Origin: Desulfovibrio sp.
GTDB taxonomy: Bacteria; Desulfobacterota; Desulfovibrionia; Desulfovibrionales; Desulfovibrionaceae
Length of the DNA: 5,200 nucleotides
NCBI GenBank assembly: GCA_028708195.1
Contig: JAQVZK010000181.1
Span: forward strand, 1-5,200
Direction of reading: 5' to 3'
Shown here: positions 1 through 5,200 of the stretch, one piece after another
How positions within the stretch are numbered: position 1 is the first letter of the stretch
Layout: the number at the start of each line of letters is the position of its first letter
Translations under genes and position numbers: made by a program
Notes under the pieces: generated by a model
What the model saw: the letters and a program-made list of their open reading frames with translations, nothing else
Databases searched by the model: none
What the model was told of the DNA's origin: nothing

Positions 1-12
1 ATTGTGACGGTG

Positions 13-30
13 CGTGTGGATTTTCACACG
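13..30. promoter_or_regulatory. Inverted repeat, possible operator
   Basis: CGTGTG and CACACG are perfect 6-base arms separated by GATTTT. The core TGTGG-N4-TCACA has the half-site flavour of CRP/FNR-family regulators, but the spacer is 4 where the CRP consensus has 6, so no specific regulator can be named. It could also be the hairpin end of an upstream transcript, although no T-run follows it. Confidence 0.3.
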
Positions 31-46
31 AAAAGTGCGTATGCTT

Positions 47-59
47 GTTTGATACAAAC
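47..59. promoter_or_regulatory. 13-bp palindrome, possible operator
   Basis: GTTTG-ATA-CAAAC is a perfect palindrome with a three-base centre. It lies directly upstream of the AT-rich patch at 62-69, a position that would suit a repressor or activator site. It does not match a regulator consensus that I recognise. A 13-bp dyad can arise by chance, so confidence is low. Confidence 0.25.
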
Positions 60-93
60 TCTGTATATCCCGCCCGGCCCTGTCCCACAAGGA

Positions 94-108
94 CAAACCA
101 GCGGTTTG
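94..108 (+). other. Short stem-loop in leader
   Basis: CAAACC and GGTTTG form a perfect 6-bp stem with an AGC loop. It can extend below the stem through G-C pairs 92-110 and 91-111 around an A-A mismatch. It is the first of three consecutive hairpins in the putative 5' leader of the biotin carboxylase gene. Confidence 0.3.
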
Positions 109-116
109 ACCTGAAC

Positions 117-143
117 GCTGCTGCCTGCGGCACACGCAGCAGC
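117..143 (+). other. GC-rich 8-bp stem-loop in leader
   Basis: GCTGCTGC (117-124) is exactly complementary to GCAGCAGC (136-143), with an 11-base loop between them. This is the strongest hairpin in the upstream region. A competing pairing of 125-129 (CTGCG) with 135-139 (CGCAG) is possible. No T-run follows, so it is more likely a leader structure or a Rho-related/antitermination element than an intrinsic terminator. Confidence 0.35.
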
Positions 144-169
144 ACCGGAACTACAGACAACAACTATTT

Positions 170-183
170 GCGCCCCCGGGCGC
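170..183 (+). other. GC stem-loop next to the ribosome binding site
   Basis: GCGCC (170-174) pairs with GGCGC (179-183) around a CCCG loop. The stem ends 7 bases before the GGAG at 191-194 that is the best Shine-Dalgarno candidate for the first gene. It could influence ribosome access to that site, which is inferred from position only. Confidence 0.3.
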
Positions 184-188
184 CGCAT

Positions 189-1640
189 ATGGAGACAGGC
201 TTGGACAACGCTCAGGAAATCATTCCCCTGCAAAAGCACAAAATTCTGGTAGCCAACCGCGGCGAAATCGCCATGCGTATCATGAGGGCCTGCCGCAAGC
301 TTGGCGTGGCCTTTACAGCCATATTCACAGCTGAAGACGCAGCGTCTGGGCACGTGCGCCTGGCGCGTGAAGAAGGGGGCGAAAAAAGCCTCTTTCGCGT
401 TTCATCGTACCACGATGCCAACGAGCTCATGTCTGTGGCTGATGAGGCGGGCTGCACAGCCGTGCACCCCGGCTACGGATTCTTTGCCGAGGATTACCGT
501 TTCGCCCGTCGTGTGGCCAAACGGGACCGTAAACTCATCTTTATAGGCCCTTCGTGGAAAATTATTCGTGAGCTTGGTGACAAGATCAACACCAAGCGCC
601 TTGCGCGCAGCCTTGGCGTGCCCACGGTGCCCGGTTCAGACCGGCCCATCTATGATGAAATGGAAGCCGAGCGCATTGCCAAGAGCATCTTTGAATTTCA
701 GGAACAGCAGGGCATCAGCAGGCCGCTTGTGCTGGTCAAGGCTTCTGCTGGCGGCGGCGGCATGGGTATTGAAGAAGTGTACGACCCCGACCAGTTCCGC
801 TCTGTCTACCGCCGCATACGCAGCTACGCCCTGCGGCAGTTCAAGGACGAGGGCGTACTTATCGAGCAGCGTATTATCGACTTCAACCACCTCGAAGTTC
901 AAGTGGTTTCTGACCGTACGGGGGTGAACCCCGTGCATTTTGGCACCCGCAACTGCTCCATCCAGTCCACAGGGCTGCAAAAACGTATCGAAATCGCCCC
1001 CGGCTTTGTGCCCGACGAAATCGAATACACCTTTGACGCGGGCAAGGTTCTTAAAGATATCGTCCACTACTCCCTGACTATGGCCCACAAGGTCGGCTAC
1101 GACAACGTGGGCACCTGGGAATGGATTGTCACCCGCAAGGGCGAGCCGTTCCTTATGGAGGTCAACACCCGCATCCAGGTGGAAAACGGCGTTTCGGCCC
1201 GAATTTCACGCGTCAGGGACCAGGGGGATGTGGACATAATCGCCGAGCAGATACGCATCGGGCTTGGCGAACCGCTGGGTTACAAACAAGCTGACATTGC
1301 CTTTGACGGTGTTGGTATCGAATACCGACTTATTGCTGAAGATCCTGACACCAACTTCACCCCCTGGGTGGGACGCATCGAACGCTTCCGCTGGAAAGCC
1401 CAGCCCTGGCTGACCATGCTAACTCATGTGCCCACCGAAGAACCGTATGAAATCCCTACGGAGTTTGACCCCAACCTGGCTCTCGCCATTATCTGGGGCA
1501 AAGATCTGGAAGAAGCCAAGGCCCGTGGCCTTGAGTTTTTAGGCGACCTGCGTCTTGAAGGGCACAACGGTGCGGGCGACGAACTAAAATCCAACGTCAA
1601 TTTTTTAGCGGCCAATACCGGACGCATTCTCCGTTTTTGA
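189..1640 (+). CDS. Biotin carboxylase subunit of an acyl-CoA carboxylase (AccC-like)
   Basis: This subunit carboxylates biotin on the carrier protein using ATP and bicarbonate, the first half-reaction of acetyl-CoA or a related acyl-CoA carboxylase, in the cytosol. The 483-residue product (family usually about 450) shows the full domain order: N-terminal biotin carboxylase domain (KILVANRGEIA at 18-28, HPGYGF, FIGP and GDK to 132), ATP-grasp domain with glycine-rich loop (KAS-AGGGG-MG, 184-193), and a C-terminal domain. By alignment to the E. coli enzyme, H209, E276, E288, N290, R292, E296 and R338 are retained as H234, E311, E324, N326, R328, E332 and R380. The RRHQK segment is replaced by S260-T-G-L-Q-K265, one residue longer, and the usual His after the catalytic Glu is N333. 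The start is uncertain: ATG 189 has no Shine-Dalgarno, whereas TTG 201 (479 residues) lies 6 bases after GGAG. The next gene begins 16 nt downstream. Confidence 0.88.
   Translation: METGLDNAQEIIPLQKHKILVANRGEIAMRIMRACRKLGVAFTAIFTAEDAASGHVRLAREEGGEKSLFRVSSYHDANELMSVADEAGCTAVHPGYGFFAEDYRFARRVAKRDRKLIFIGPSWKIIRELGDKINTKRLARSLGVPTVPGSDRPIYDEMEAERIAKSIFEFQEQQGISRPLVLVKASAGGGGMGIEEVYDPDQFRSVYRRIRSYALRQFKDEGVLIEQRIIDFNHLEVQVVSDRTGVNPVHFGTRNCSIQSTGLQKRIEIAPGFVPDEIEYTFDAGKVLKDIVHYSLTMAHKVGYDNVGTWEWIVTRKGEPFLMEVNTRIQVENGVSARISRVRDQGDVDIIAEQIRIGLGEPLGYKQADIAFDGVGIEYRLIAEDPDTNFTPWVGRIERFRWKAQPWLTMLTHVPTEEPYEIPTEFDPNLALAIIWGKDLEEAKARGLEFLGDLRLEGHNGAGDELKSNVNFLAANTGRILRF
191..203 (+). promoter_or_regulatory. 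Shine-Dalgarno favouring an alternative TTG start
   Basis: GGAG at 191-194 is followed six bases later by TTG at 201, in frame with the biotin carboxylase. The GGAG overlaps the ATG codon at 189, which itself has only C/G-rich sequence upstream. The TTG start would remove just four residues and leaves the conserved KILVANRGEIA motif intact. Confidence 0.45.
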
Positions 1641-1643
1641 CCG

Positions 1644-1649
1644 AAAGGA
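1644..1649 (+). promoter_or_regulatory. Ribosome binding site of the DUF1847 gene
   Basis: AAAGGA lies seven bases before ATG 1657, in the 16-nt gap after the biotin carboxylase stop codon. It supports the chosen start and independent translation of the second gene within the operon. Confidence 0.6.
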
Positions 1650-1656
1650 TACCATC

Positions 1657-2331
1657 ATGGATAAATCCTTATTTCCCACATGTGCCACCTGTCCCTTCAA
1701 GCGTAATGACCGCCTGTGCGTCAAGGCTGGCGGCAAGCATCCGCCAAACTGCCCCACCGCCATGCAGCAAAAGCTTGGCGAAGAAGCCCTGGCCTGTTAT
1801 CAGGATGAACAAGTGCTGCGTATGGCGCGTGAATCGGCCATTGTAGAGTACAACTGCTATACAACACTGCCTGACGGTACGCGCATCCCCTGCCACCCGC
1901 GTATTCTTGAAATAATGGAATATGCCAAGGCAATGGGCTACAAGCGCCTGGGGCTGTTGTTCTGCATCGGCCTGCGTGAAGACGCGAAAACCGTGGCCGA
2001 AATTTTTGCTGCCCACGGTTTTGAGGTTGTTTCGGTCATTTGCAAGGTGGGCAACGTATCCAAGGCCGCCCTGGGCCTTGAAGCCGAGCATCTGCACAAC
2101 CCCGCCAAGCCCGAAACCATGTGCAACCCGGTTTTGCAGGCCAAGCTCATGAATGACGCGGAGGTTGATCTGAACGTTTTGCTGGGCCTGTGTGTGGCTC
2201 ACGACACGCTTGTCATGCGCTACCTTGACGCCCCCACCACCGTGCTGGCAGTCAAGGACCGTATGCTTGGCAACAATCCTCTGGCCGCCCTGCACTCCTC
2301 CTACTCCAACTATCTTAAAAAACCCGTTTAG
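1657..2331 (+). CDS. DUF1847-type cysteine-rich putative metal-binding protein
   Basis: I recognise this 224-residue protein as a DUF1847 family member. Its biochemical function is not established. The N-terminus has four cysteines, C9-X2-C12-X8-C21-X10-C32, suggesting a zinc or iron-sulfur site. C47, C67 and C79 follow. The C-terminal two thirds has the family blocks: FCIGLREDA (102-110), GFEVVSVICKVG (121-132) with C129, CNPVLQAKLMN (156-166), DLNVLLGLCVAHD (171-183), and APTTVLAVKDRMLGNNP (192-208). There is no signal peptide or membrane segment, so it should be cytosolic. It starts 16 nt after the biotin carboxylase and ends 15 nt before the carboxyltransferase, so it is co-transcribed with both. 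The position suggests a role linked to the carboxylase, such as assembly, metal delivery to the zinc ribbon or redox sensing, but that is inference from context alone. Nothing indicates truncation. Confidence 0.85.
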   Translation: MDKSLFPTCATCPFKRNDRLCVKAGGKHPPNCPTAMQQKLGEEALACYQDEQVLRMARESAIVEYNCYTTLPDGTRIPCHPRILEIMEYAKAMGYKRLGLLFCIGLREDAKTVAEIFAAHGFEVVSVICKVGNVSKAALGLEAEHLHNPAKPETMCNPVLQAKLMNDAEVDLNVLLGLCVAHDTLVMRYLDAPTTVLAVKDRMLGNNPLAALHSSYSNYLKKPV

Positions 2332-2346
2332 CGGCAAACGCGAGTC

Positions 2347-4596
2347 ATGGATAACAACATAGAAAAACGCATCCAGAGCCTGCGCGACAGGCTCAGCTAT
2401 CTGGTGGACATCTTTGCCGGCAAGCATAAAGACAATGCCCAATTGCTGGAAGAAAAGCTCACCTCTTTTGCGACCCGCGTTCGCGCAGGGGACGTTGAAG
2501 ACCCCTATGCCGAACTGGCCACGGTAGAAGACCTTTTCAGCTATGTGGAGCGCCGCCTTGAGGGCAGCATCACTCCTATGGACAAGGTGCGTATTGTGCG
2601 TCACCCGCAGCGCGTCTGCCTGCGAGATATTCTGGAAAACGTCTACGACAACTTTACCGAGGTCGGGGGGCAGGACGAACACAGCCTTGACCCCAGCATG
2701 CTTATTGCCCGCGCCGTCATCACGAGACGGCGCGGCAAAAAAACCTATACCCAGTCTGTCATGGTTATCGGGCAAGAAAAGGGCCACGGGGCGGAGTTTC
2801 GCAACGGCGGTTCGGTGAAACCCTGGGGTAACGCCAAGGCGCAGCAGTATATGCGCGTGGCCGAAACCGAGGGCATTCCAATCCATGCCTACATCTTCAC
2901 GCCCGGTTCGTACCCCATTGAGGACTACCCCGGTGCCGCCCAGCAGATCGCCCGTAATATTTACAGCATGGCGGGCCTTCGGGTTCCTGTCATCGCTGTC
3001 ATATCCGAAGGTGGCTCTGGCGGTGCCGAGGCCATTGGCCTCGCCGACAAAAGGCTCATGCTTTCGCACGGCTATTATTCGGTCATTTCGCCCGAAGGAG
3101 CCGCCGCCATTGAAGGCCGCCTCAAGTCCGGTCAACGCGCCACGCCCGAACTGATCGAACACTGCGCCCAGAACCTCAAGATCACCGCGCAGGACAACAT
3201 CAAGTTCGGCTACATTGACCGCATCGTGCAGGAACCCCCGCTGGGCGCACGCCCCTGGCACTTTGACTTTTTTCGCAGTCTGCGGCAGGAGGTCATTCGC
3301 GCAACAGACGAGGTGGTGGTATCCACCCGCAAGATGCCCATCCTCAAGGGATTGGCCCTCTCTCGCCTGCGCAAGCCTGACGCCAATCTGGACGAAATGC
3401 ACACCCGCTGGGGGCTTTCGTCCAAGGCCAAAGACTGCCTGCGTGACAAACGTCAGCAGAAGTTTCTGCGGCTTTCGCGTCAGGCAGCCCGCGACCGCAG
3501 GCCCTTCCTCACCAAGCTTGCGGGCGCAACCTGGGACTGGATTTCCAAACCCTGGGTGAGCTTCAAGTACGACTTCTATCGCAAGCACCAAAGGCACATC
3601 CGCACCTTTATGGAAGAGATGGACAACGAGTGGGAAGTGTTCAAGGGCCGTTTGCTGGCTCCCTGGCGCAAACTCACCCGCAAGTTGCCCAGCAAACAGG
3701 ACAGTAAGGCCAAGGAGCTCATGGCCCTTTCCACCTGGTCTGACGACTCCCGCCGCCTCAAGTGGAACTATATATCCCCGCGCTACAAGACAGACCGCAC
3801 CGTCACCTGCCCCAACAGCGCATCCTACGGCTGCCTTGACCTGTGGGGACCGGACCTCTTTGCCGAGTTTGCCGGTGTGTGCAGCCATTGCGGCTACCAC
3901 TTCCCTATGGAGCCGGAATGGTACGTAAAAAACGTCTTTGACGCTGGCTCTGTTTTTGAGTTCAACAGCGAGATCGAAGCGGGCAATCCTCTGGATTTCC
4001 CCGGTTTCAACGACCGTATAAGCGCTGCGCAAAAAAAGACCGGGGCCAAGAGCGGCTGCGTGACCTTTGAGGCCCGTATAGACAATACCAAGATGGTGGT
4101 GGCCATGCTTATGGGCACCTTCCGCGGTGGTTCCGTCGGCGCTGCCGAGGGCTACAAGTTTGTAGAAGCAGCCCAGCGCGCCGCCAAGAAGCGCTATCCC
4201 TTCCTGGCGTACGTGCACGGCACCGCGGGCATACGCATTCAGGAAGGAACCCACGGCGTCATTCTGATGCCGCGCTGCACCGTGGCCGTGCGCCGCTACA
4301 TCGAATCCGGCGGACTGTACATGGTGCTTTACGACACCAATTCCTTTGCCGGGCCCGTAGCCAGCTTTCTCGGCTGCTCGCCCTACCAGTTCGCCGTGCG
4401 TTCGTCCAATATCGGCTTTGCCGGTCCTGGCGTCATCAAGGAAACCACGGGGATGGACATTCCGCCCAAGTACCATCGCTCCTACCGCGCCTTGTCACGC
4501 GGGCACATTCAGGGCATATGGGACAGAAGGCAGGTGCGGGCGAACCTGAAGCAAGCTCTGCTCACCATCGGTGGCAGAAACCTGTACTACCGATAG
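2347..4596 (+). CDS. Fused carboxyltransferase, alpha-like then beta-like (AccA-AccD fusion)
   Basis: This 749-residue protein transfers the carboxyl group from carboxybiotin to an acyl-CoA, most simply making malonyl-CoA in the cytosol. Residues 1 to about 325 are AccA-like: a charged, helical, probably coiled-coil N-terminus, then MVIGQEKG (139-146), FTPGSYP (184-190), SEGGSGGAEAIG (220-231, the oxyanion glycines) and YYSVISPEGAAAI (243-255). Residues about 329-481 are a linker rich in Lys, Arg and Trp (eight Trp) that matches neither subunit. The AccD-like half begins with a zinc ribbon, C488-X7-C496-X15-C512-X2-C515. It continues with GGSVG (594-598), GTAGIRIQEG (625-634) and IGFAGPGVI (689-697). 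E. coli AccD has CX2C in the first knuckle and GGAR where this has AGIR. The start ATG follows the DUF1847 stop by 15 nt with only a weak ribosome site, so translational coupling is likely. Substrate choice (acetyl-CoA versus another acyl-CoA) cannot be read from the sequence. Confidence 0.88.
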   Translation: MDNNIEKRIQSLRDRLSYLVDIFAGKHKDNAQLLEEKLTSFATRVRAGDVEDPYAELATVEDLFSYVERRLEGSITPMDKVRIVRHPQRVCLRDILENVYDNFTEVGGQDEHSLDPSMLIARAVITRRRGKKTYTQSVMVIGQEKGHGAEFRNGGSVKPWGNAKAQQYMRVAETEGIPIHAYIFTPGSYPIEDYPGAAQQIARNIYSMAGLRVPVIAVISEGGSGGAEAIGLADKRLMLSHGYYSVISPEGAAAIEGRLKSGQRATPELIEHCAQNLKITAQDNIKFGYIDRIVQEPPLGARPWHFDFFRSLRQEVIRATDEVVVSTRKMPILKGLALSRLRKPDANLDEMHTRWGLSSKAKDCLRDKRQQKFLRLSRQAARDRRPFLTKLAGATWDWISKPWVSFKYDFYRKHQRHIRTFMEEMDNEWEVFKGRLLAPWRKLTRKLPSKQDSKAKELMALSTWSDDSRRLKWNYISPRYKTDRTVTCPNSASYGCLDLWGPDLFAEFAGVCSHCGYHFPMEPEWYVKNVFDAGSVFEFNSEIEAGNPLDFPGFNDRISAAQKKTGAKSGCVTFEARIDNTKMVVAMLMGTFRGGSVGAAEGYKFVEAAQRAAKKRYPFLAYVHGTAGIRIQEGTHGVILMPRCTVAVRRYIESGGLYMVLYDTNSFAGPVASFLGCSPYQFAVRSSNIGFAGPGVIKETTGMDIPPKYHRSYRALSRGHIQGIWDRRQVRANLKQALLTIGGRNLYYR

Positions 4597-4711
4597 GCGG
4601 TTTTACTCGTTCCGGTATATAAAGAACGCGCGCCCCTGTCGGGCACATGATAAAAGAACCCAAACGCCCGTGCCGCCCTCGGCACACCGGCAAGCATATT
4701 ACGGACCAAGC
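4597..4711 (+). other. 115-nt intergenic gap with two small hairpins
   Basis: This is the only sizeable gap inside the operon. It holds a 4-bp stem GCCC/GGGC (4632-4635 with 4641-4644) and a perfect 6-bp stem GTGCCG/CGGCAC (4670-4675 with 4680-4685). GGCAC at 4642-4646 could also pair with GTGCC at 4670-4674, so the two structures are mutually exclusive. No T-run follows either stem. TATATAAA at 4616-4623 looks like a -10 element but lacks a recognisable -35. Whether the carrier gene has its own promoter is undecided. Confidence 0.35.
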
Positions 4712-4715
4712 ATGA
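4647..4715 (+). CDS. 22-codon mini-ORF overlapping the carrier gene start (possible leader peptide)
   Basis: ATG 4647 opens a frame of 22 codons that ends at TGA 4713-4715, overlapping the carrier gene's ATG 4712 in an ATGA junction, the classic arrangement for translational coupling. The peptide is basic (MIKEPKRPCRPRHTGKHI and four more residues) and resembles nothing I know. The ribosome site upstream is weak (TCGGG), and the frame spans the 4670-4685 hairpin. It may be a leader ORF or a chance frame; a short frame like this in GC-rich DNA is not strong evidence. Confidence 0.2.
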   Translation: MIKEPKRPCRPRHTGKHITDQA

Positions 4716-5200
4716 TCAATATATCTTCGTTGCTGGACGAAATTAAAGCCTCGCCTTATCGCGAAATCGTCATCCGCACTCCGCACACGGGGCAGGTTAC
4801 TTTTGCCGATCTCAAGCAGGGCGACACGGCGTTTGGCCCCCAGGGCCAGTGGAAAGAAAAACCCGGCACCCTTATTGCCACGCTGGAGCGCGAGCGCAAC
4901 CCCAAGGCCATCTGCACCCCCGAAAAGGGCGAGGTGAGCAAGGTGCACAGCGAGCTTGAAGGCCAGTTTGTCGAAGCCGGAACCCCACTTGCCGTGCTGC
5001 GCCATATGCTGACAAAGGATGAGGTGCAGGGCATCATTCTGCAAAAAACCCTGCACCTGTTCCGTGCGCCCGAGCGCGCCAAATACTACTTCACCCCCGA
5101 GGTGGACAAAAAAATCCGCGCGGCTGACGCCCAGTCAGTGGCAGTACGCGACGGCATGGAACTGCTCATCATGTCCCGCATGAAGCGCGAGGTACCACTG
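4712..5200 (+). CDS. Biotinyl-domain carrier protein of the carboxylase (5' part, cut by window end)
   Basis: The first 163 codons are present and the frame is open at the right edge. The protein should carry biotin between the carboxylase and carboxyltransferase subunits. The last residues, about 142-163, fit a biotinyl hairpin: VAVRDGMELLIMSRMKREVPL aligns with the V..G..L..EAMKME.P pattern, placing the candidate biotinylated lysine at K158 (5183-5185). The Met before it is kept, but the Met after it is Arg. An earlier stretch, about 52-97, also looks biotinyl-like: GTLIATLERERNPKAI followed by PEKGEVSKV and an EGQFVEAGTPLAVL block. There, R62 sits where the lysine should be. ATG 4712 has a weak GGA ribosome site six bases upstream; an in-frame GTG at 4670 lies inside a hairpin and is less likely. 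No signal peptide is seen. Confidence 0.72.
   Translation, partial: MINISSLLDEIKASPYREIVIRTPHTGQVTFADLKQGDTAFGPQGQWKEKPGTLIATLERERNPKAICTPEKGEVSKVHSELEGQFVEAGTPLAVLRHMLTKDEVQGIILQKTLHLFRAPERAKYYFTPEVDKKIRAADAQSVAVRDGMELLIMSRMKREVPL

Larger units (their letters stand above)
1..188 (+). promoter_or_regulatory. Non-coding leader/promoter region rich in inverted repeats
   Basis: I see no supported gene here. The reading frame of the first gene stays open back to a TTG at position 45, but the peptide it would add does not resemble a biotin carboxylase N-terminus. The stretch contains at least five short perfect inverted repeats (13-30, 47-59, 94-108, 117-143 and 170-183), listed separately. I could not identify a convincing sigma70 promoter: the AT-rich patch around 62-69 (TGTATATC) could serve as a -10 element, but no good -35 element lies 16-18 bases upstream of it. 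No U-tract follows any hairpin, so none is a classical intrinsic terminator. The density of dyads suggests an operator region followed by a folded 5' leader of the carboxylase operon. That reading is inference. Confidence 0.45.

Noticed and set aside
45..188. N-terminal extension of the biotin carboxylase to TTG 45
   Set aside because: The 48 extra residues do not resemble any biotin carboxylase N-terminus, no ribosome site precedes TTG 45, and the region is full of inverted repeats typical of a non-coding leader.
1669..4476. A 935-codon open frame on the minus strand across the DUF1847 and carboxyltransferase genes
   Set aside because: It is the antisense of two recognisable genes that share one reading frame. 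The frame stays open because the sense genes avoid TTA, CTA and TCA codons; it ends at the TTA in codon 5 of the DUF1847 gene. The product resembles no known protein.
4616..4623. Promoter -10 box (TATATAAA) for the carrier gene
   Set aside because: No -35-like hexamer is found 16-18 bases upstream, where the end of the carboxyltransferase gene lies. Not called as a promoter.
4670..4685. Intrinsic terminator after the carboxyltransferase
   Set aside because: The 6-bp stem is perfect, but it is followed by ACCGGCAAG with no T-run, and the carrier gene of the same pathway follows closely.
4562..5056. A 164-codon minus-strand frame opposite the carrier gene
   Set aside because: It is a shadow of the plus-strand biotinyl protein and shows no recognisable domain or ribosome site.

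Overview
The window carries one compact, co-directional (+ strand) gene set for a biotin-dependent acyl-CoA carboxylase of an unusual architecture. In order it holds a biotin carboxylase subunit (189-1640), a cysteine-rich DUF1847-type protein (1657-2331), a single-chain carboxyltransferase with the alpha-like half before the beta-like half (2347-4596), and the start of a biotinyl-domain carrier protein that runs off the right edge (4712 to beyond 5200). The first three genes are separated by only 15-16 nt, so they almost certainly share one transcript. The carrier gene follows a 115-nt gap that contains a 22-codon mini-ORF overlapping its start codon.

The base composition (GC-rich by eye), strong avoidance of TTA/CTA/TCA codons, the DUF1847 neighbour and the alpha-beta carboxyltransferase arrangement resemble Desulfovibrio-type Desulfobacterota. 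This assignment comes from recognition, not from a search. No mobile element, tRNA, rRNA or CRISPR is visible.

Layout: 1-188 is a non-coding leader or promoter region unusually rich in short perfect inverted repeats, the last ending just before the ribosome binding site of the first gene. 189-1640 supplies ATP-dependent carboxylation of biotin. 2347-4596 supplies transfer of the carboxyl group from carboxybiotin to an acyl-CoA, most simply acetyl-CoA to malonyl-CoA for fatty acid synthesis. 4712 onward supplies the biotin-carrying arm. The DUF1847 gene in the middle has no assigned function and has many conserved-looking cysteines.

Points most worth a second look are: (i) a non-canonical active-site stretch in the biotin carboxylase, where the usual RRHQK is replaced by a one-residue-longer STGLQK; (ii) a Trp- and Lys/Arg-rich linker of about 150 residues inside the carboxyltransferase; (iii) a stretched zinc ribbon and an altered oxyanion Gly-Gly in its beta half; (iv) a carrier protein that seems to contain two biotinyl-like modules, the first with Arg where the biotinylated Lys should be; (v) the DUF1847 protein embedded in the operon.
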